NCBI GenBank assembly: GCA_001584585.1
Contig: LSYV01000005.1
Coordinates: 1,468,765 to 1,496,147, forward strand
Source: Gonium pectorale
Lineage: Eukaryota; Chlorophyta; Chlorophyceae; Chlamydomonadales; Volvocaceae
Direction of reading: 5' to 3'
DNA length: 27,383 nt
Shown: one piece after another, positions 19,081-27,383 of the stretch
Layout: each line of letters opens with the position of its first letter
Numbering within the stretch: the first letter of the stretch is position 1
The notes under the pieces: model-generated
What the model was told of the DNA's origin: nothing
The model's database searches: none
Seen by the model: only the letters and a program-made list of their open reading frames with translations
Program-made: the position numbers and the translations under genes

Positions 19081-22000
19081 TCACCCCGCGTGTCCCTGTG
19101 CGCCCCTTCCCTCCCGCCAACCCAACGACAGCAGCTCCTCCAGCAAGCCATCCAGCAGGTCCGCGTCCGAAACCCACACGCGCTCCAAGCTCAGCGCCGC
19201 CATAACCCCAAGCAGCCCCGCGCATCCCGCCGCCAGCGTACGGCAGCGCGCCTCCGTCAGCCATCCGTACGCTGCCAGGGCCTCGGCGGCGCCGCCAGCG
19301 GCGGCGAGCGCAGTCATGAGCCCTTGTAGATCGGCCGCGGACAGGACCGACCCATGGACGCGCACCCTGTCGTACTGCGGCAGGCGCTGGACGAGCGCCG
19401 CCACCGTGGTCGCCGTACCACCTGTAAAGATCACGTGCTGTACCATGGGCCCCGCGCGTGTGGCACGGGAGCCGAGGGCGTGTGGCAGGGGAGCCGCCTG
19501 CATCCAGGCCTCGGATGAGCAGTCCCGACGTATTACCTGTGGGCGCAGGCGGGGTCACCTAAGGGTTTTGAATCTGGATCCCGGTAGGCGTGGAACCGGG
19601 ATCCGCCGGTGGAGGGCACGGGGCTGCTGTGCAGGTGGCCAAGGCGGTTACTGAATGACAGCAGAGGCGGGGCTTGGTGCTTCGCTGTGGGGCGCACCTC
19701 TTCGGCCAGCCGCGTCACCGCAGCGAGGGCCTTCAGCCCGGGCGGCTGCTCCGGCTCTCGACCGCCAGGACCTGCTGCGGCTGCGGTGCTTTGCTGTGCT
19801 GTGCGGTGCTGTGCTGCGCTGTGCAGGGCAACGCAGCCGAGTGGCACACTGACGGCGGATCGGGGCTGTGCGCGGGGACCTTCGCCTGCGAGTGGGAAAC
19901 GGCTTCGGCGTTCGGCATGAGAAAAAGCTCTACATTGGCGCAAAGCTAATACAGCGGTAGCCTCACATAAGGCCCTCGCATCGGCCGGTGGGAGGGACCG
20001 CTGGGCACGGGAGCTGCCAGTGGCAGCGTTGCCCCAGTGGAGCCTGCACGGTAGAACACCAAGTTCAATTACCGAACTTGGCGTTCTACCGTTGTCCCCA
20101 CTGGAGCGCGAGACCCCATCGGCCCGGCCCTGACGTCCACTGCGATTCGTCGAGCGGAATCGTCCGCCTCTTGGCCCTTCAGCCACCACCGCCCCGGCGC
20201 CCGCATTGCACAGCAGCAGCGGTTCTATCTACACCAGCATACAGGCAGCGGAGACAGCCCGTGCCCCCATAGCCCCAAGACACAGACAGCCCCAGAGAGC
20301 ACACGCTTACCGAATACGAACTCGGTGGAGCGGCCGCCCATGTCGACCACCAGGAGGCCACCGCCGGCCGCGGCGACGTCCCCGACCGCAGGCAGCGCTC
20401 CCACACCGTCCGGCGGCACCGGCGCCGGCTGCTGCAAGGGTCCCAATGTCGCATGCTGCTGTTGCTGCTGCAGGCCGCCGGCGACGCCCCGCCACGCCAG
20501 CCGACCCTCCTCCTCTCCTGCGGCCCGGACAGCGGGCACCGTGCGGATTGGTTGTATGGGTTGACCGCCGCGCCGTGGCGGCGCGTGTGTGGGCGGTTAG
20601 GAGAGGGGCGGAGCCCTCCGCACGCGCACACGGTGCCGGGCGTGCGCGCCTGCCGGCCTCCCCTTTGCTTCCTCCAACGGAATACTCATAACCCTCTGAC
20701 ATGAGATGCCCGCAGCAGGTCGATCAAACGCATCCGCGACTGGCCGCGGGTTGCAGCTGCGGTTGCGGTGGCTGCTGAAGTGCTGCCAGGGCGCGACAGC
20801 CGGTAGGCCACGCACCATTTGCTCAAGTTCCGCGGCGGGGCTCACCCGTCAGCACCTCCAGCCGGCAGCCCACCAGCTGCTCCGCCTCCGCCGCCAGGGC
20901 AGCCCTGCTGGCGGCGCTGGCCCCGCGGACCGCCGCCGTCGCCACCATGCGCACCAACCGGCGGCAGGCGCGTAGGCCGTGCTTCCGGTCAGACGCCCTC
21001 GCGACGGGGTTACCGTCAGCAGCAGCAACAACAGCTGCTGCAGCAGCAGGGGCGGCGGCTGGGTTTGGCAGCCCGTCAGCCGCCGCTAGCGCCAGTGCTC
21101 CCGCGGTCGCAGCGCCTGCGCCCGCCTCCAGGGCAGCAGCCGCGGCATCTGCGGCGGCGACAATGCGCCGCAGCGCCCACAACGTACGCTCCACCGCCTC
21201 CCTGTGCAGGTCAACACCGCCGCCGCCGCCGCTGCCGCCGCCAGCTGCGGGCTGTACAACGGGTTCCTGCTGTCCGAGCATGGTGTCGTACGTCAGGCGG
21301 GCCTGGGGCGCAGGGACGGGACCGGCCGCCCGGACACGTGGCTGTTGACGAGAGCCTGCGTCTCCGCGTGCGAGCACCAGGTTCGCGAGGGGCCTTGGCC
21401 GGTGCGCTCAACGGGTGTCGAGCAGCTTCCGCCGGCCCTACCAGACTCCACCCGGCTTAGCCCTCCTGCCATACCCCCGTCCCTCCCACTGCGGCTTGCG
21501 TGTTGCGGTTCGGCGAGCCCCACGAGCCTATGAGCCCAGATCCCCGCGAGCCCACGGCCGACTGACAAACTCTTCCATAAACGGCATCGGCCAACAGTAA
21601 GAGAATAGTTTACCACGACCGGCCGCGCTGCACCCGCCAGATGCCCCGGCTTCCAGCGGCACGCCACTGCGCAGCGGCAGCTGCATCACATGCCTCTGGA
21701 CTGGAAACCCGCAAGCACGCCAACCCCCGCGCCCACGGGGCTACCCACCAGCTCCACAATGCCATCATGAAGCACAGCCCTCGTGGAGTGAGATCCCAAC
21801 TCCACCGCTGCCGCCAGCACAGTTTCCCCACGCCGCTGCCGAGGGACCGGGGTGCTGGCGATTGCTGTCCCTGCAGCCGGCAACGCCCGCGCGGGCTGCA
21901 GCCCGTTGACAATGGGGATGTCCCGGTGTGTGGAGGTCGCTATGCCGGGCCCCACAGATCCTAATGCTGCCGCCGGCGCGGCAGCTAGCTCCAAGGTTTC

Positions 22001-22348
22001 GGGGGCTGCGCCTGTCCCTCCTGCTGCGGCTGCCGCAGCGGTAACGCCCGGGCGTCCTAAGCCCTCGGCACTGCCGCCGAGCGCCGCCGCCCACTCATCA
22101 CGCTCTCCCTCGCTGCAGTAGTGCATGCGGGGAAGCGACGGCAGATCATCCCAGGCGCTGCCCCTGATCGGTGCCGGAGGGCCGGAGGCCGCCCATTCCG
22201 CCCGTGGGCACTCAAGCGCCGCGGTCCAGTCATCAGCCCAACCCTTCGAGCTGCCCATGCAAGAGCTGGGGCGGCTGGCGAGTGATGGCCGTTGGGGGCA
22301 GCAGCGCGCATGGCGAGGCCAAACGCGAAGGACACACGGGAGAAACAT
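19081..22348 (-). CDS. Ppx/GppA-family phosphatase
   Basis: Exons in transcript order: 22348-21749, 21302-20846, 20517-20311, 19885-19698, 19497-19081. Phases agree and give about 622 aa. The family (ASKHA fold) includes exopolyphosphatase and pppGpp phosphatase; which activity this copy has cannot be read from sequence. Matches in order: phosphate-1 loop VELGSHSTR at 182-190, VATAAVRGAS then GCRLEVLTG-EEEGRLAWRGVAG (353-366 in its second part), phosphate-2 loop VVDMGGRSTEFVFG at 409-422, VSVPLGCVAL early in exon 4, GGTATTVAAL from 510, and ERVWVSDADLLDGLLEELL near the end. Bacterial enzymes usually have D-x-GSNS and DIGGGSTE, so Asp-to-Glu at 183, Asn-to-His at 187 and Gly-to-Arg at 415 are departures. 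Asp411, Glu418 and the GEEE glutamates remain. Four junctions fall inside family motifs. The first about 175 residues are an Arg/Ser- then Ala-rich extension; its start resembles an organelle-targeting peptide. An alternative ATG lies at 22258. No C-terminal HD domain is present. Confidence 0.9.
19760..19830 (-). repeat. Imprecise CAGCA/CACAG microsatellite inside phosphatase exon 4
   Basis: On the minus strand the text CACAGCGCAGCACAGCACC followed by more CACAGCA units encodes residues reading roughly HSAAQHRTAQQSTAAAA. This expands a loop after the conserved VPLGCVAL motif. The frame is kept through the repeat, and the exon has matched phases on both sides, so it is read as coding. Confidence 0.6.
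20034..20104. repeat. 71-nt imperfect hairpin in a phosphatase intron
   Basis: Bases 20048-20066 pair with 20074-20092 (19 positions, a single A-C mismatch at 20058/20082) around the 7-base loop AATTACC. A 7-bp outer stem (CCAGTGG at 20034-20040 with CCACTGG at 20098-20104) follows after a 7-by-5 internal loop. It lies wholly inside intron 3 (19886-20310) of the Ppx/GppA gene. It could be a microRNA-type precursor, a foldback element remnant or a decayed inverted repeat. Confidence 0.8.
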
Positions 22349-22491
22349 ACATGCGCACAGACACCATCCGTGTGAGTCGTGCGCTCGCGATGAAGACACG
22401 CGGCCCTAACCGCTGTACAACTACTGCCAGTAGCCATGGACTACAACCCCAATGGCATTATACGTGCAATAATGTTACTTGCTAACTCAAA
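22349..22491. promoter_or_regulatory. 143-bp head-to-head promoter (phosphatase and tubulin acetyltransferase)
   Basis: Only 143 bases separate the proposed phosphatase ATG (22346-22348, minus) from the acetyltransferase ATG (22492-22494, plus). Core promoters and both 5' UTRs must share this space unless transcripts overlap or the phosphatase starts at the inner ATG (22258). The right half is AT-richer and contains TTATAC near 22458-22463. The plus-strand ATG sits in an A-rich context (CTCAAAATGG). Confidence 0.6.
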
Positions 22492-25400
22492 ATGGAATTC
22501 GACTTCTCGTCTATAGCCTTTGGGGTGAGAGCATTAGCTTTATGGCCAGGTCGCCTAATGCGTGCAGGAGTCACATCCACGTATTAAAAATAAAGATACT
22601 TACACGTTGATTCATTCGAACAGGGCGAAAAGCACATCGTTGCGTGGGACTCCAAGCGAATAAGTAAGCTGCGGGTGCCGGCAGTGCACCGAAGCTGGCG
22701 ACACTGAGTGGCACTGCTTTGCAGACCTCCTTAAACCCGATGACCAACGGGCCTTGGAGAAAATGCTGGAGGAATTCGGCAAGAAGTCCGCACTGGCGCA
22801 GGTATCGGAGCTTTTGGGAAGCAGGGGGGAAGCTCATTTGTGCTATTATGACGCTACCGGGGGTCGGCCGCGTGCAGGGTTTGCAAGCCCCCGTCACGGA
22901 CATACACCGCCTCCGTACCACGGACCAGCGCCTCTACCTGTATATGTACCGGCAGTCAACGAAGACGGTCATCCTGGGGGGCCTGAAGGTCGGGACCAAA
23001 CGGCTCTTTGTCCGGACGGTAAGCATTCTGTCGGGTCGGCGGGCGTGGTCCGTGGGCGAGCGCCTTCATGTCCCAGGGACAACTGCGGATAGCGGCGGCG
23101 CCTCCATCGCCCGCACTTGTATGCTGCACCTTGACACACGCCTGGTCCCGCCGCATTGCGCAATCCTCCCGATCCGTTGCTCCCCGCCGCGCGCCCACCT
23201 CCCACGCTCCTGCTCCCGCCCACCACCTCCACTGCACGTCTTGTGGGAGTTTGCTCTTTTCTCCTCGCACCACGCTACTTCAACTCCACACGCATTCCGC
23301 ACTGGATCTGCAGGCCTCGGCGGACCTGCGCGAGATCGAGCCCGTGTGCGTGCTGGACTTTTACGTCCACGAGTCGTGCCAGCGCCAGGGCGTGGGCAAG
23401 GCCCTGTTTGAGGTGCGTCTTGGGGTAACCCGCGGCAGATGTCCACCAGCGATTCCCCGCTCAGACCGCCCTCGGGCCCTCACACTCCGCGGCCGCCCAC
23501 ATGGCGGAGGCCAGCCCCGCCCACGATGGGCTGGCTGGGCGGGAAGCCAGCTTGGCGGCACACGATGTTGGCGGCGACCGCGTCGAAGCCGGCCCATGGG
23601 TCGCTGCAGACGAGGTTTCAGGGCGCATCGGCGCTGCAGGACGGGGTGTGTGGCGGAGGCTGGGCCGTCAGGCGCCGGCAGGGCTCGGTGACGGGCTCGG
23701 TGCGGCGCCTGCACGTCGTGGTCACGGGTTTACGTGTGGGTGTACACAGGTGGCAAGTGACTAGGGGGGCGGTAGGGGAGTGGGTGCAACGCCGGCGGAA
23801 GGGGAGGGGGGTCGGGGGTGGGCGCGGTGCGCGGGCCCGCGAGGTGGGTTTAGCCGCGGTGGGTATGGTCAGGGGCACGGAGGACACAAGGGACGTGCGT
23901 ACACGGTCCCAGGGTGCTCGAGACGCTGTACCGTGCGCCTCGTCCTCGGCCGTATGGGAAAGGGTTGGGACAGCCGCAGCCGGCCGTGGTGCGCCACCGG
24001 GAGGAGGGTGTCCATGGGACAAAGCGCCTGGGCTCCAGCGCACCCCTGGGAACCTCGCGCGCCCCTCCTTGTCCACCTCCGCGGCAGCGCCCCTGCCAAA
24101 CCACCAACTCATTCGTCGCTTCTCCCTTCTCCCTTCACCTCTACCCGTCCCTTCATCCCTCACTTGCCCCCCTTGCCCTGTGCCCGCCGCGCCTGATGCC
24201 GCGTCTGATCCGTCCCCTCAATGCGCGGCGCGCAGCACTTTCTCTCGACGGAGGGCTGGGACCCCAGCTGCCTGGCGTACGACCGACCCTCACCCAAGCT
24301 GCTGGCCTTCCTCAGAAAGCACTACGGTACGCAGCGGGTGGGGCGTCCGGGCGGGTGCCGTGGCGGCTGGTCGGTTTAGCTCGGGCGCCTGGTGGACGCG
24401 TAATCAGTGAATCGCGGCTGTAGACTGCCATTGCCGGGGTAGGGGCTTGAACCCAGAAGCCATCCGATGCAAGCAGCCATAAGCTGAGGTTTGGTTGTCG
24501 TTGTGTACGGCTAGGCCGTGTAGCCAGTCTGTCGCCGCGCGGACTCCGTTGCTGGAGCCTGGGATGCCTGGGTCGCCGAGCTCTCGCCCGCGCGACATCG
24601 CTCCGGGCATTGGGGCGTGTTGCATGTTTGTTGTGTCCTGTCTGGGGTCATGGTGGATGGAATTGACGGTGCCAGAGGTCGATCTGCGGTATAGCACGTT
24701 CCTTTGGCCCCCCACCCCAACCTGCTCCGCTCCGCTCTGCGTCGCCCACCTCCCGCACCAGGGCAGGCCGGATGCGGAACCCTCCGGCTTCTCTGCCGGG
24801 AACTCTTTCCAACCCCTTGGCACGCCCCCACCCCATCCCGTCCCGCCCGCAGGCCTGCAGGAGTTTGTTCCGCAGAGCAATAATTTCGTGGTGTTCAACC
24901 GCTACTTTGAGCTCAACCCGCCGGCGGGCAGCGGCTCGCGGGCAGCGGGGCTGACGGTGAGGGTCGAGGCATCGGGGGCTGTGTGGAGGAGGCGGGGTTG
25001 TCTGATGGAGGGGAGCAGCGACAGGGGGCTGGAACGGGCAGTGCCTGCGGGGGCGGGGACGGGGGCTGAGAGCACAGCCACAGAGGTATCAGGGCGGGGC
25101 GGGGGGCTTTCCGCGCGGCGAAGGGACGGGCGGCGCGGGAGCTGCCTTGTGCCGACTAGGTACGAGGGAGGGACTCATGGGGCGTGACTCGTCTGCCATG
25201 GGGTCGGGGGCGCGTCACGTCACGGGCGCATGGCGGGCTACGCGTTCCTGCCGCGCGGCCTTCGTCCTGTTGCAGCCTCCCCTGCCCTGCTCTCACCTCC
25301 GACCGCGCCCTCCACCCACACACACACAGGGCCGTCTGGGCAGCCGGGGGTCCTTGGCATCGCCCTCCAACACCCACCACCAGCACCCCGTGCACGGCCC

Positions 25401-26292
25401 GCGCGCCACGCCACCCCCGGGCCTCGCGCCCCCGCCGGCGGCCGTGCACCCGGCCTGGGGAGCCAGCCCCATTGCGGCGCCCAGCCCGTCCGTGGCAGGG
25501 CCCCCGCCGCCGCTGGGCAACTCTCCCAGCTACGGCCGCCGGTGGGCCGCGTCCAACTTCGCCTCCGGCGCGCAGCCGCCGCTGCCGCCGCCCTTCCCGG
25601 CACACCCGTCAGGCCAGGAGGCCAGCACGAGCGGCGGCGGCGGGGAAGGGAACTACGCCCCTGGCGACTCCCTGGACGCCTTCTCACGGGGTTTCCAAGG
25701 TCAGGGCCCTGGCCAGCCCTCGGCGGGACTCCCGCATCCTTACGGCCCGCCGCCGCCCTTCGGGCAGCCGCCGCCTTGGGAGGGATCTGGCCCTGGGTCG
25801 TTGGGCGGTGCTTTGATGCCGGGGCCGGGTGGCGCTTCGGGTCCTGCAAGCCGCGGAGCGTACAGCTCGCGACCGCCGTGGGCAGTAGACTCGGAGCCCT
25901 CGGGGGTCGATGGCAGCGCCGCCGCCGGCGGCGGTGGCGGCAGCGGCGGAGGGCACTTCGGTCACGGCACGAGCAGCTCGGTGTACGGCGGTGGCGCGCG
26001 GACCTCACCGCCGGGCGGCTTTGTGCTGCCGCCGCGCAGTCCGCTGCAGGAGATGTTGGGTGGCGCCGCCAGCGGGGGGCCTCACGCGCGGGCGGTGCAG
26101 CAGCAGCTGGCGGCGATGCAGGGAGACGCCGGCGGCGGTGCGCTTGCTTCGCGGGGCTCCGGTGCGAGCGGCGGTGGCGGCCGGTTAGGGACGGGCTCGG
26201 TGGACGGCGCGGGGACGGGGCGCGGCGCGGCTCGGGTGATGGCGGTGGCGCAGCGGTCTGGTGCCGGCGCGGCGGACTGCCTCGTGTGGTAG
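22492..26292 (+). CDS. ATAT1: Alpha-tubulin N-acetyltransferase (MEC-17/ATAT1)
   Basis: Exons: 22492-22524, 22624-22663, 22725-22801, 22878-23018, 23314-23412, 24236-24326, 24853-24956, 25330-26292. Phases agree and give 515 aa. The enzyme transfers acetyl from acetyl-CoA to Lys40 of alpha-tubulin inside stable microtubules such as axonemes. The start MEFDFSSIAFG resembles the MEFPFD start of animal homologs, which fixes the ATG despite an 11-codon first exon. The GNAT core covers residues 1 to about 180. It includes ILGGLKVGTKRLFV at 82-95, PVCVLDFYVHES at 107-118 with Cys109 matching human Cys120, the acetyl-CoA loop QRQGVGKALF at 120-129, LAYDRPSPKLLAFLRKHYG at 143-161 with Asp146 matching human Asp157, and VPQSNNFVVFNRYF. 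Both residues known to matter for catalysis are kept. The last exon alone encodes a 320-residue Gly/Pro/Ser-rich, probably disordered tail ending ADCLVW. No TGTAA was found between the stop and the end of the window. Confidence 0.96.
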
Positions 26293-27383
26293 CGCGCGGG
26301 CCTTAAGCGCGCACGACCTTGAGTAGAAAGTTGAGGATACAATGGCCGCGGGGAAAGGCCCAGTTCGGGAGGCCTGACTCGTGCGTCATGGTAAAGGAGA
26401 GGTGTCTGTGAGTGGCGCGACTTCTTATGGGTGGAGCTCGCGCAGCGGCAGCTTCTGGTGCAATTCATAGTAGCTACGCACGGGCGAGGGGCATTTAGTG
26501 AGGCTCTGCTTCGTACTTTGACTCGTCCGTACATATGTTTCAGCTTAGGCTGCGAAGGTGCACATGCGAGTTGGCGCTAGGGTTCGACGTACCGTGATGT
26601 ACCGCAGCGTAGGTTGGCGCAGGCGAGGTTTTAGGCTCTAGACATTCCAAGCTGCGTTGGACGCCCTACACTAGCTGTGTCCTAATAGTGGAGGCTGTAG
26701 ATGGAAAGAGGCCGCAGGGAGCGCGCAGCGCGCGCTCGAGCGCAATGATGGCCAGACCACCGAGGTCGGGGGGCGGGCCAAGGGCGCCCGACGCCGGCCC
26801 CACAGCTGGCGACGGTGGCTGGGTGTGAGGAAGCCTTCGCGCGAGAAGCCGGTACGGGTCGTACCCAGGCGCTGCCGTGCGGAAACAGTCCGGCGTCTGC
26901 CGTTCCCTAGGTCGAGGAACCTGGGTCGCAGGGTCTTTGTCTCCTCTTTCGCAAAGCCTGTTTAGGTACTGGCAGTCCACAACCTAGCCACTAAAAGCGG
27001 TGGACAGAGCAAAGCAGAGCTCCGCTCGAGCCCCCGCTCAAGTTGTCGTACGACGAAGGCTCCAGGGGGCGCGCCCCTGCCCGAAAACGCCCAACCTCGC
27101 CGGAAATGCCCAGCGCTACACAGGGCTCACGAGGGTAAAATAGTGTTGTCGGGCGGGGCCGCAGTTTGGGCGGGGCCATGACGCTGGGGCGCGTCAGTGC
27201 TCAAAGGCTGTTCTTTCACCTTGGCACATGCACTGCTGTTGCGTTGTCAAGCGCACATTGCCTTGTCACACATGTGGTTGCAGCCCGCAAGCATTGGGTG
27301 GCCGCCTCGTTCCACACTGCAACGCAAGGCTCCTATAGTGGGACAACTCAACTTCGGCAGTTCCAAACCGGACGCTGTCCGAA
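26293..27383. other. 3' flank of the acetyltransferase gene
   Basis: No gene is supported here. Open frames are short and featureless on both strands. I found no exact TGTAA on the plus strand, so the transcript may end beyond the window or use a variant signal. Base composition is mixed, with a GC-rich patch around 26700-26870. Confidence 0.55.

Noticed and set aside
24442..24454. GGGCTTGAACCC, which reads as a tRNA T-arm-like B box on the minus strand
   Set aside because: The T-stem pairs poorly and no A box or cloverleaf fits upstream. It lies inside an intron of the acetyltransferase gene and could be chance.
1..27383. Prokaryote-type systems (CRISPR arrays, defence islands, operons) or mobile-element proteins
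   Set aside because: No spaced identical repeats, transposase, reverse transcriptase or integrase motifs were seen. The genes are intron-rich and eukaryotic, so such systems do not apply here.

Overview
The window is nuclear DNA of a green alga, most likely a volvocine (Chlamydomonas/Volvox/Gonium group). It is GC-rich and its genes are cut into many short exons. Donors are mostly GTGAGN, GTGCGN or GTAAGN, and acceptors are mostly YNCAG. TGTAA, the usual volvocine polyadenylation signal, lies downstream of four of the five genes as the nearest candidate on the right strand. Two products fit a flagellate alga well: a thylakoidal processing peptidase (chloroplast) and an alpha-tubulin acetyltransferase (cilia and stable microtubules). 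All gene models below were assembled by hand from splice sites, reading phase and protein-family resemblance. No transcript data were available.

Layout, left to right. 1-1084: upstream region with a degenerate GGATTG repeat and a 76-bp-spaced direct repeat, no supported gene. 1085-6628 (+): a ten-exon FG-repeat nucleoporin of the Nup153/Nup1/NUP136 kind, about 1437 aa. 6629-8317: facing 3' ends. 8318-11195 (-): a five-exon plastid type I signal peptidase (TPP), about 324 aa, with its Ser/Lys dyad intact. 11196-11871: divergent promoter region. About 11882-16530 (+): an ankyrin-repeat protein of unknown role, uncertain at its 5' end. 16531-19080: a 2.5-kb gene-free stretch between convergent 3' ends. 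19081-22348 (-): a five-exon Ppx/GppA-family phosphatase, about 622 aa, with unusual phosphate-loop residues. 22349-22491: a 143-bp shared promoter. 22492-26292 (+): an eight-exon alpha-tubulin N-acetyltransferase (MEC-17/ATAT1), about 515 aa, with a long Gly/Pro/Ser-rich tail. 26293-27383: 3' flank with no gene seen.

The five genes are not a functional cluster. They alternate in strand (+ - + - +), giving two head-to-head and two tail-to-tail junctions. I see no tRNA or rRNA gene, CRISPR array, transposase or reverse transcriptase. No new multi-gene system is evident. The most interesting points are the full Nup153/Nup1-like architecture of the nucleoporin with its two FG flavours, the altered phosphate loops of the Ppx/GppA protein, the 143-bp head-to-head promoter, and a 71-nt imperfect hairpin in an intron of the phosphatase gene.
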